From JAHRVQ01 sp051278195 (GTDB lineage: Bacteria > Pseudomonadota > Gammaproteobacteria > Pseudomonadales > Azotimanducaceae), in NCBI GenBank assembly GCA_051278195.1, contig JBNMQM010000001.1:248001-312000 (forward strand): a DNA stretch of 64,000 nucleotides. The letters are read 5' to 3'. The position numbers were made by a program, and so were the translations under genes. This document shows, piece after piece, positions 17,991 through 25,740 of this stretch. Position 1 is the first letter of the stretch; each line of letters begins with the position of its first letter. A model generated the notes under the pieces. The model was given only the letters and a program-made list of their open reading frames with translations. It was not told where the DNA came from and ran no database searches.

Positions 17991-18764
17991 CTAGATTGGC
18001 GATAACAGATCGGGATTGGTAACCAGTTTACGCACACCATGAGCTTTGTTTTCTTCGAACTCGTTTGTTTCACACCACTGGCTCAAACTGTTGATATCGA
18101 GCTTGGCGCATTGAGGTCGAACGCTCCAAGTGACTTGCAACGGAGAACAGACTTCATCTGTATGTGAAGGGCCGGTGGTCGAACCTAAAAATTCAACCGG
18201 TGAACCGGTCGTATTGGGTATGAATTCTGGCTGGTGATAACCATTTACTATATTGTCATCGTAGTCCAAGTCGTCAAAGTTTAGCGCTGAAGGATCATTG
18301 ACCATAGTAAACACCTGCGTCTCAACTCTGAGATTTGGATTCCCAGTGCCGCTATTTAAACATGCGCCTAGTCCTTTACCAGGAGAGACGTCTGCGCTGC
18401 TGAAGACCCAGTGAACTTCCACAGTGTCGCCCGGTTCAATGCCTTTGCAGGCATTATTTTTGGGCGCTTTTAGTTCGGCCTTGGACAGAGACTGGCTCAT
18501 ACCGCAAGCGAAACCACCACCTTTGCTTTCGCTTACTTGAAGCGAAAAGTCTGCTGCCTTGTGCTCAGCACCGGTATGGAAGTGGATGTTGCAAAGGTTC
18601 ATGTTTTCGGGTTCTGGTGCGATAGAGAAAACTCGCTGGTTGTTACCGGCAAGATTGTCGATATCCCGAGGCGTCTGTGGCCCGAAACCCGTGCACGCCC
18701 CGGCGAATGCGGCGCTGCTAACAACCAGACCAATAGAAACTGATAACAATCGCAAACAACTCAT
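17991..18764 (-). CDS. Secreted delta-class carbonic anhydrase-like protein
   Basis: About 257 residues with a signal peptide (LRLLSVSIGLVVSSAAFAGAC). The core motif NLCNIHFHTGAEHKAADF has the HxH and EHK residues expected at the zinc site of delta-class carbonic anhydrases, and paired cysteines suggest periplasmic disulfides. The later QVTWSVRPQCAKLDI is also typical. It would interconvert CO2 and bicarbonate outside the cytoplasm. The start at 18764 is chosen because the signal peptide follows directly; ATG 18776 is an alternative. Confidence 0.75.
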   Translation of the reverse strand: MSCLRLLSVSIGLVVSSAAFAGACTGFGPQTPRDIDNLAGNNQRVFSIAPEPENMNLCNIHFHTGAEHKAADFSLQVSESKGGGFACGMSQSLSKAELKAPKNNACKGIEPGDTVEVHWVFSSADVSPGKGLGACLNSGTGNPNLRVETQVFTMVNDPSALNFDDLDYDDNIVNGYHQPEFIPNTTGSPVEFLGSTTGPSHTDEVCSPLQVTWSVRPQCAKLDINSLSQWCETNEFEENKAHGVRKLVTNPDLLSPI

Positions 18765-18962
18765 AGGGTCATCCATTTATTAAGTTTGAGCGATAATTGT
18801 AGTTGAAGAGTCTCCGCGACAGCACAACGATTCCCTTAGCGAGGGTGTAAATTTACCTGCTTGTTTTGCGCCCTAATTATTTCTGGCGAAGTGAACCATT
18901 GCGACGTTGAAAAACCCTATGAGGATTGCTGAGCTTGTCGCTGTTTGGCTGAGAGAATTAGC

Positions 18963-20465
18963 CTATTTTTGGCCGGCGCCTTCGTCAGCCTGATTGTCCC
19001 TGTGGTATTGGAACTCTTGTCCTTCCAAGTCGATTTTTGGGATCTCTTCCTTCTCTCGCCAATAGTCTTGGGTGTGTTGCCAAATTTGTCGATCGCCGCG
19101 TTTAGGCATTTTGTGCATAGATCTCTGAAGGTAATTCGGATTGAAATTGTCAGAATCAATCCAACTGAGTCTGGTCATGCCTTGGTCTGCCGCTGGGATA
19201 GCAGGCACGACAGAAGTCTGGCCATGCCTATCCATATGGTTGAGTAACCGACAGACAAAGTCCGCGACAAGATCAACCCGCAATGTCCAGCTCGCACGAA
19301 AGTAGCCGAATATCCAAACCATATTGGGCACGTCAGTGAACATCATGCCTCGATAAGTCACAGTGTCAGCAAAATCTATTACCTTGTCGTCGACGCTAAA
19401 CACAATGTCGCCCAGCACGCAAAGATCGAACCCTGTCGCCGTGACCACGATATCAGCCTCTATCTGCGTGCCGGATTGTGTCTTTATGCCGTGCTCTGTG
19501 AACGTGTCAATTTGATCCGTGACCATTGATGCTTTGCCAGAAGCGATCCCTTTGAAAATGTCACCATCGGGGACGAAGGCGATGCGTTGTTGCCAAGGGC
19601 GGTAGCGTGGGCTGAAGTGCTGCTCGACATCATAGTTTTCTGGTAGAAGAGCCCTAACGGCACCAAGCAACTCCTGACGCACAATTTCTGGCTCCGCTTC
19701 GGCACGTTTGGTGAACTCGTCTTGTGCGAACAGAATTTCTCGCCGAACGATTTCATGGATCCATTCTTCGGGGATATCAAGACTGCGTAAATGGGTGGCG
19801 GTATCGTTCTCGTTTCGACCCGGAATAAAATAAGTTGGTGAGCGCTGAAGCACCGTGACGTGTTTGCAGTCCGCCGCGATGGCCGGGACAAGCGTTGCGG
19901 CCGTGGCGCCGGAGCCTATAACAACAACGTTTTTGTCTTCGTAATCTAGGTCTTCGGGCCAGGTTTGGGGGTGTATGATCTGGCCTTTATATTGATCCAT
20001 TCCTGGCCAGTCTGGTGTGTGACCTTGTTCGTGTTTGTAATAGCCCTGACACATCCAAAGAAAGTTAGCGGTAAAGCGAATCGGCTCGTCAGTATCTTTG
20101 CGTGTCCCAGTAATAGTCCATTGCTGGTTTTCGGTTGACCAGCTCGCATTCTCAATCCAGTGCTGATAACGGATATGTTCATCAAGATGATTGTCCTCGA
20201 TGACTTCTCCCATGTACTTAAGTATTTCAGCTGCGCTGGCAATCGGTGCACCAACCCAGGGTTTAAACCGGTAGCCAAATGTATATAGATCGCTATCTGA
20301 ACGGATGCCGGGGTAACGATGCGTCCACCAGGTGCCACCAAAAGAATCCATCCCCTCAAGAACTGCGAAAGTTTTGTCAGGGCACTGGGTCTGTAGATGA
20401 TAGCCCGCACCGACACCAGAGATGCCTGCGCCAATGATAAGAACATCAAAATGCTCGGTCGTCAC
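18963..20465 (-). CDS. FAD-dependent monooxygenase (Baeyer-Villiger/FMO-like)
   Basis: 500 residues. N-terminal FAD-binding GAGISGVGAGYHL, the GGTWWTHRYPGIRSDSD segment of class B flavoprotein monooxygenases, and a second dinucleotide-binding motif VVVIGSGATAATLVPA for NADPH. The fingerprint region reads LWMCQGYYKHEQGHTPDWPG, resembling the FxGxxxHxxxWP signature with changes. The start is GTG 20465 with AAGGAAG upstream. Likely oxidises a ketone, sulfide or amine. Confidence 0.88.
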   Translation of the reverse strand: MTTEHFDVLIIGAGISGVGAGYHLQTQCPDKTFAVLEGMDSFGGTWWTHRYPGIRSDSDLYTFGYRFKPWVGAPIASAAEILKYMGEVIEDNHLDEHIRYQHWIENASWSTENQQWTITGTRKDTDEPIRFTANFLWMCQGYYKHEQGHTPDWPGMDQYKGQIIHPQTWPEDLDYEDKNVVVIGSGATAATLVPAIAADCKHVTVLQRSPTYFIPGRNENDTATHLRSLDIPEEWIHEIVRREILFAQDEFTKRAEAEPEIVRQELLGAVRALLPENYDVEQHFSPRYRPWQQRIAFVPDGDIFKGIASGKASMVTDQIDTFTEHGIKTQSGTQIEADIVVTATGFDLCVLGDIVFSVDDKVIDFADTVTYRGMMFTDVPNMVWIFGYFRASWTLRVDLVADFVCRLLNHMDRHGQTSVVPAIPAADQGMTRLSWIDSDNFNPNYLQRSMHKMPKRGDRQIWQHTQDYWREKEEIPKIDLEGQEFQYHRDNQADEGAGQK

Positions 20466-20619
20466 AAAGTCTTCCTTATAAATGGCTTGCTTTCATTCTA
20501 CGCAGTGACGGGGTTGGTCATATGATCTAGGTCAATGAATGTGAATTCGTCTCGCGTGTTCTGTGGTCAATGATTGTTAATTAGCGCTGCATATGCGCAG
20601 GTGTCTATTCATCGCTGAC

Positions 20620-20997
20620 TTATACCCTGCAGAGGGCGCAGATTTTATTGTCTGCAGGATCTCTTAAGTAGGCGAGGTATAGTTTGCCATTAGCGCTTTC
20701 TCTTACGCCCGGTGGGTCTTCACATGTGGTGCCGCCGGTGGCGATTCCCGCGGCGTACCAAGCGTCCGCTGTTGACGCGTCTTCTGCCGCGAAGCCAATA
20801 GTGCTGCCGTTACCATGTCCTGCTGGCTGACCATTGATCGGAACGCTGAGAGAAAAGGTGCCGGCCTCTGTTCGATAAAAACATCTGCCTTTAGGGTCTA
20901 TAACACCTGGTGCATGCCCCAGTGCGCCGAGCACAGCGTCGTAAAATTTTTTGGACTCGTTGATGTCATTAGCCCCGATCATAATATGACTGAACAT
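20620..20997 (-). CDS. VOC-family (glyoxalase-like) protein
   Basis: 125 residues from ATG 20997, a single-module pair typical of small glyoxalase-like proteins. It opens with FSHIMIGANDINESKKFYDAVL and ends LAYLRDPADNKICAL. A longer frame upstream overlaps the enoyl-CoA hydratase gene and adds sequence unlike the family, so the internal ATG with GAGGC upstream is chosen. Function and substrate are unknown. Confidence 0.8.
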   Translation of the reverse strand: MFSHIMIGANDINESKKFYDAVLGALGHAPGVIDPKGRCFYRTEAGTFSLSVPINGQPAGHGNGSTIGFAAEDASTADAWYAAGIATGGTTCEDPPGVRESANGKLYLAYLRDPADNKICALCRV

Positions 20998-21100
20998 TTT
21001 GCTTGCCTCGATTGTCGCTCGATTACTGGTGTTGCCGTTTATAAATAATGCCGCAGCGTTCAGTCTAACTGGGTTGAACCACTGTCGACAATCCTTGGTG

Positions 21101-21982
21101 TTACTTGGCGCCCCACCAGGGATAGAAGTCTGGCATGTCATTGGTACTGCCGGAAAACTCAGGGTCGCGTTTCTCTAAAAATGACCGCACACCCTCTTTG
21201 CCATCGCTCAAGCTGCAGTAATAGATGGCGAGTGAATCAATTTTGTGTGCATCAACCGGGTGTGGCATTGCCGAATTACGGTACATCATCTGGCGAGCCA
21301 TTGCGGTTGCCACCGGCGAACGATTTGTCGTGAACTTTCGTGCCATTGCAATTGCATCCTCCAGCAGGTTGTCTGGATCGCAGATTTTACTCACCAGTCC
21401 GCCTGCTTTTGCTTCTTCAGCGGACAATATCTCTGCGCTAAAAACCCATTCTAAAGCCTGAGACATACCGACGATGCGAGGTAGGAACCAGGTCGAGCAG
21501 GCCTCAGGGGTAATACCAATTTTGCCAAACACAAAGCCGATTTTAGCTTTGCTTGAAGCCAGCCGGATATCCGCAGCCAAGGTCATAGTGGCGCCAATAC
21601 CCACAGCCGCACCATTGATGGCGGCGATGATGGGCTTGTTGCACTCGAACATGGCCAATGTCACTCGGCCACCAGTATCCCGGACGCCTTCAATCATCTC
21701 TGGATCTTCCAGGCGGTCGTTCAATTCCTGGAGTGTCGGCTTGAGACTTTCGTTGAGACCGAAAACGTTCCCCTCTGAGGACAGGTCCATGCCCGCACAA
21801 AATGCTCTGCCCTCGCCGGTGAGAATGATGGCCTTAACTGAATCATCATTGCTGGCATAGTTGTAGACGTCGATCAGTTCGTTCGCCATCTCGATCGTAA
21901 ACGAATTCATTGCGTCCGGTCGATTGAGTTTGAGGATCAGAACACCTTCTTGGTTGTCCAGGTTCAGAGTTTGATAAGTCAT
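21101..21982 (-). CDS. Enoyl-CoA hydratase/isomerase family protein
   Basis: 293 residues of the crotonase fold. The CoA-ester oxyanion-hole segments are GEGRAFCAGMDLSSEG and AAINGAAVGIGATMTLA. The usual hydratase glutamates are around FVFGKIGITPEACSTWFLPR, which places a Glu in the second catalytic position. The C-terminal part (FLEKRDPEFSG) is standard. ATG 21982 is preferred over TTG 21988. It acts in beta-oxidation or in degradation of a CoA-linked compound. Confidence 0.88.
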   Translation of the reverse strand: MTYQTLNLDNQEGVLILKLNRPDAMNSFTIEMANELIDVYNYASNDDSVKAIILTGEGRAFCAGMDLSSEGNVFGLNESLKPTLQELNDRLEDPEMIEGVRDTGGRVTLAMFECNKPIIAAINGAAVGIGATMTLAADIRLASSKAKIGFVFGKIGITPEACSTWFLPRIVGMSQALEWVFSAEILSAEEAKAGGLVSKICDPDNLLEDAIAMARKFTTNRSPVATAMARQMMYRNSAMPHPVDAHKIDSLAIYYCSLSDGKEGVRSFLEKRDPEFSGSTNDMPDFYPWWGAK

Positions 21983-22118
21983 TGGCAATACCAGATTCGG
22001 GAAGACTCAAATTTAACAAACCGCCTCTGTTTGGGCGAGGCTTGAATTGCGGAATTAACCATTTTTTTACACGCGGCTGGCGGTTCGCTGGTTAACCATT
22101 AGAGCCGACTGTTAGCAG

Positions 22119-22766
22119 CTAAGCCGGGCTCGACTTCTTGAGTTCTTTTTTGAGTTGTTTTCTTGCTGAAGCTTCAAACTCAGTCGAGAGATATCCAGAC
22201 ATGACATCAAATATTTGTTCGACGCCTTCGATCATATCCCGTCTTTCAATATCAGCCGAACCACGAGAGATTTCGAGATGACCGATCCAGTTACTCCAGA
22301 TGAGCCAAGTATTTGTCGCAATCGATCGAGAGACTCGGCGCGGGTTTCGTGCCTGGAGATGACCTTCATCTGCGACTTGCCGTGCAATGGCTGCTAATCG
22401 ATCCAGCGCCCAGCTTTGTAACTTTCGATAGTCGCTCGCCAAAATCGGGTCTTTGCGAATAAGGTACAACAGGTTGCTGAAGAAAAAACGGTGCCGCCAT
22501 GCGACATCGAGCGTGCGAATATAGTAAGCCGAAAATACTGCCGGAGTAATTGCTGTTGGATGCTCTTGCAGGAAAGTTTTTCGGAAATCCACCTCCAGAT
22601 CAGAAAACAGCGCAGACACGATCTGCTCCTTATTTTTGAAGTGGTAGTAGAGGTTGCCAGGGCTGATGTCCAGTAAAGTGCAGATGTGGTTGGTACTGAC
22701 ACTATGGGCGCCATAGAGATTCATTTGCTCGCGGCTGGTTTCTAGGATGCGTGTTCGATTACTCAA
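22119..22766 (-). CDS. TetR-family transcriptional regulator
   Basis: 215 residues. The N-terminal helix-turn-helix reads RTRILETSREQMNLYGAHSVS, then HICTLLDISPGNLYYHFKNKEQIV, the canonical TetR recognition region. The ligand-binding C-terminal domain is unassigned. The start codon is TTG 22766. It is divergent from the PF10118 gene, with a 7-bp inverted repeat between them, so it probably represses that operon and itself. The neighbourhood (acyl-CoA and lipid enzymes) suggests a lipid-like effector. Confidence 0.9.
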   Translation of the reverse strand: MSNRTRILETSREQMNLYGAHSVSTNHICTLLDISPGNLYYHFKNKEQIVSALFSDLEVDFRKTFLQEHPTAITPAVFSAYYIRTLDVAWRHRFFFSNLLYLIRKDPILASDYRKLQSWALDRLAAIARQVADEGHLQARNPRRVSRSIATNTWLIWSNWIGHLEISRGSADIERRDMIEGVEQIFDVMSGYLSTEFEASARKQLKKELKKSSPA

Positions 22767-22789
22767 GTTGTTCTTGATTCCGCAAGAAA

Positions 22790-22805
22790 TAGAGTAAATA
22801 CTCTA
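22790..22805. promoter_or_regulatory. Candidate TetR operator
   Basis: TAGAGTA (22790-22796) and TACTCTA (22799-22805) form a perfect 7-bp inverted repeat with a 2-nt spacer. It sits in the 54-nt region between the divergent TetR and PF10118 genes, where a shared operator is expected. Confidence 0.65.
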
Positions 22806-22820
22806 AATATATTCGGACGG

Positions 22821-23720
22821 ATGTACAAGCCCATGGCTGACATTGAGGTTGGAGAAAGACCAGACGAACGAATGGTTGTGCGCCAGGTGCCTTTTGATTT
22901 TGGGCGGGAAAATGGCCATTGGAATTCTGCAAGTCCAGAGATGTCCCACATTGTTAACTCGGCTTCTTTGGCTATGCCGTATCTTGAACCCTATTTGATT
23001 CGAACCATGCGAGCCGCGAGGCCGTTAATCAAAGACGAAACTTTGCAAGCTGAGTTAGACCTCTATATCAAACAAGAGGCGACGCATTACAAACAGCATC
23101 GGCGCTTTAACGATACTCTCAGCGCAAAAGGTTATACCTGTGTTGCCGAACTTGAATCACGCCTCAACAAAGATTATTCGCAGTTAGAAAGCAAACGTTC
23201 GCTTAAGTTTAATCTTGCTTACGCCGAAGGTTTTGAGTCAATGGCGCTGGCATTAGGTGAAATGTTGATCGAAGATCGAAACGAATTGTTTAAAGATGCG
23301 GCCCCGTCAGTAACCTCGTTAGTACTGTGGCACTTCGTTGAGGAAATTGAGCACAAGAATGTCGCTTACGATGTCTTCGACCATTTGCATGGTAACTATG
23401 GCTGGCGCATGCTCGGGCTGCTTTATGCGACCGGGCATATTTTTTGGCGTACCGGTCAGGGCTACAGAGCGTTACTCAAAGAGGATAGGCTCTGGAGTAA
23501 TCTATCGATGCGCTGGCGACTGGCTAAGTTACTGGTAAAGCTCATTGGTCGAACTTTACCGCGTTGGTTTCGAATATGGCACCCTAACTACCATCCATCT
23601 CAGGTCGAGGATCCTATCTGGGGACGGCGTTGGGCGGCGCAGTTCGAGCGTGACCCGGCGAGCCTTGCGTTGCTAGACACGTCACGGTTGCAAGAAGACC
23701 ATCCTGTTCTGAATACCTGA
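22821..23720 (+). CDS. Metal-dependent hydrolase-like protein (PF10118 type)
   Basis: 299 residues. The pattern LDLYIKQEATHYKQHRRFND and WHFVEEIEHKNVAYDVF supplies the E..H and EE..H residues of a ferritin-like di-metal helical bundle, as in the PF10118 family annotated as metal-dependent hydrolases. A hydrophobic region follows (MLGLLYATGHIFW). Divergent from the TetR gene and 12 nt before a small membrane protein, likely one operon. Confidence 0.8.
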   Translation: MYKPMADIEVGERPDERMVVRQVPFDFGRENGHWNSASPEMSHIVNSASLAMPYLEPYLIRTMRAARPLIKDETLQAELDLYIKQEATHYKQHRRFNDTLSAKGYTCVAELESRLNKDYSQLESKRSLKFNLAYAEGFESMALALGEMLIEDRNELFKDAAPSVTSLVLWHFVEEIEHKNVAYDVFDHLHGNYGWRMLGLLYATGHIFWRTGQGYRALLKEDRLWSNLSMRWRLAKLLVKLIGRTLPRWFRIWHPNYHPSQVEDPIWGRRWAAQFERDPASLALLDTSRLQEDHPVLNT

Positions 23721-23732
23721 AAAGAGAAACCT

Positions 23733-24266
23733 ATGGCAACTTCACTCGAGCACACGATGACTTCTCGGCTTCAAGGACTACTTTTTCTTAACGGCCTGGG
23801 GCTCTTTGTGGTCGGCATTCTATTTGGTTGGGCCTGGTTTTTTCACCTGTTGAACGAAATTGTACTTTGGCCCTTGCCGGTCCAGATTGATATTCAGGTG
23901 CCGGGTGATTCGCGGGCATTTCGAATGGGGCATATGGAAGCGATCACTCAAGGCTTACTGCTCATGGCGTTAGCCTTTGGCGGGCAGTTTATGCTGCTTC
24001 AAAAACGATTATTCTCAGTGCTGTTTTGGTCAGCATTAGTGACCGCGTGGTTATTCACCTTGCCGGCTATGGCGAATACTTTTTTTGGTACTCGAGGCTT
24101 AGCTTTTGGTGGTGGGCCTTTTAAAGCTAGCCTGGCGAATGACGTAATTTATCTATTCGGCTGGCCGCCTGTGATGGCGGTTCACATATTGTTCGCAGTC
24201 GCGGTGCTAGGTGTTTGGCGATTTCTTAAGTCTAACCCCGCCCAAACAGAATCATCAGAGCACTAA
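23733..24266 (+). CDS. Four-helix membrane protein, possibly styrene-oxide-isomerase-like
   Basis: 177 residues with four hydrophobic segments (LLFLNGLGLFVVGILFGWAW, HMEAITQGLLLMALAFGG, LFSVLFWSALVTAWLFTL and VMAVHILFAVAVLGVW). The size, topology and the conserved-looking FRMGHMEAITQGLLLMALA near the second helix recall membrane epoxide isomerases such as StyC, but identity is low by eye. It lies 12 nt after the PF10118 gene. It overlaps the convergent acyl-CoA dehydrogenase by 4 nt. Confidence 0.6.
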   Translation: MATSLEHTMTSRLQGLLFLNGLGLFVVGILFGWAWFFHLLNEIVLWPLPVQIDIQVPGDSRAFRMGHMEAITQGLLLMALAFGGQFMLLQKRLFSVLFWSALVTAWLFTLPAMANTFFGTRGLAFGGGPFKASLANDVIYLFGWPPVMAVHILFAVAVLGVWRFLKSNPAQTESSEH

Positions 24267-25459
24267 TCGGGTAATCCCAATACGCGTTTAGCGATAATGT
24301 TGGCCTGAACCTCATTGGTGCCGCCATAGATGGTTACGGCACGACTTGCTAACCAGGATCGTGTGGCACCCAGTTCGGTATCGCTGAAGGCAGCTCCTTC
24401 CCAGCCCAGACCCTGTGAGCCCATCAAGCGCACAATGAGTTCCTGTCGCTCTCGTGCCTGAGATGCACCATAGAGTTTAAAGACCGAGGTCAGCTCACCG
24501 GGTGTTTTGCCGCTCTGACTTTCTTCGTTGGCACGTTGTTGGGATAACTTGAGCGCGGCATCATTCATGCGCCAGGTAATGACTTCATTGCGGAGTTCCG
24601 GTTCGGCAATACGACCCGCCTCAAGGCCAAGGTATTCTCTACCAACGTCTTCCACGTCAAGGTTGACGGTGACACCCACCGGCAAGCGCACACCGCCGCC
24701 AGCGCCGAGGCCTCCTTGCCCAGATCGCTCATGCTGCAACAGCCGTTTGCCTATGGTCCAACCTTCATTGAGCTGACCCACGAGATCGCTTTTTTGCGCA
24801 ACCGCATTGTCAAGAAACGTTTCACAAAAGGGTGAGCTGCCGGATATAAGCCGAATCGGCTTTATCGTGACGCCTGGCTGATCCATGGGCAACAATATAA
24901 AACTAATGCCTGAATGCTTGGGCGCTTTAGGGTCGGTACGGACCAAGGCAAACATCCAGTCGGCATTTTGTGCACCGGAGGTCCAAGTCTTCTGACCATT
25001 AATAAGGTATTGGTCACCATTGTCTTCGGCGCGGGCGCGCAATCCAGCTAGGTCTGAACCGGCCCCCGGTTCACTGTAACCCTGGCACCAAGCTGCTTTA
25101 CCTGCTGCTATTACGGTTAAGTGACGTTTCTTTTGCTCTTCTGTACCGTATTCCAGCAGCGTGGGTCCCAACATACGAGTCCCCATATTGATCAAAGGCA
25201 GTCGAGCGTCAATGCGTGCCATTTCTTCATACAGCACTTCGGTTTCCGCCTGGCTGAGTCCGCCGCCGCCATATTCTGCGGGCCATGCTGGAACCGTCCA
25301 GCCTTTTTCTGCCATGACTTCGAGCCATTGCTGAAGGTCAGTATCAAAAGTTTGTTTCGTGCTACCTGAGTGCACAGGACCGGGACCGCGAGCGCCCATT
25401 GGGCAATTCTGCTCAAGCCAGGTTCTAGTGTCTTGTCTAAAAGTTGTTAGGTCGGCCAT
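24263..25459 (-). CDS. Acyl-CoA dehydrogenase
   Basis: 398 residues, full length for the family. FAD/substrate motif WCQGYSEPGAGSDLAGL, then YLINGQKTWTSGAQNADWMF, and a C-terminal TIYGGTNEVQANIIAKRVLGLP. The C-terminal motif is in the class of enzymes that oxidise bulky or steroid-like acyl-CoAs (FadE-type), so a branched or cyclic substrate is plausible. ATG 25459 is preferred over ATG 25471 because AGAGG lies 4 nt upstream of it. Confidence 0.9.
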   Translation of the reverse strand: MADLTTFRQDTRTWLEQNCPMGARGPGPVHSGSTKQTFDTDLQQWLEVMAEKGWTVPAWPAEYGGGGLSQAETEVLYEEMARIDARLPLINMGTRMLGPTLLEYGTEEQKKRHLTVIAAGKAAWCQGYSEPGAGSDLAGLRARAEDNGDQYLINGQKTWTSGAQNADWMFALVRTDPKAPKHSGISFILLPMDQPGVTIKPIRLISGSSPFCETFLDNAVAQKSDLVGQLNEGWTIGKRLLQHERSGQGGLGAGGGVRLPVGVTVNLDVEDVGREYLGLEAGRIAEPELRNEVITWRMNDAALKLSQQRANEESQSGKTPGELTSVFKLYGASQARERQELIVRLMGSQGLGWEGAAFSDTELGATRSWLASRAVTIYGGTNEVQANIIAKRVLGLPD

Positions 25460-25740
25460 GTTGCCTCTCATACTGGGTAGATGATGTTGATCCTAACGCT
25501 GGTCAAGCGCGCTGACAAACACCACAGGAGATTTTCCATGGCAGCGCCCAACGGATGAATCAAAAAAGGTTTGTGGAGTAGACGGCTCTGTTGTTTGTCC
25601 AACACTCCATTTCATAGAGCATGGCCTACATTGCCAGTGATCAGTAGCGTAGATGGTTGAGGAATACTTTCATTGCTTTGACCGGCAAGCCCATCTCCGT
25701 TTTTACTAACGCAGAGCTGAAGGACGTCACTTAGTTTTCG

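Noticed and set aside
25472..25740. Possible small gene between the dehydrogenase and the histidine kinase
   Set aside because: No ORF of useful length with a ribosome site, and no strong hairpin.
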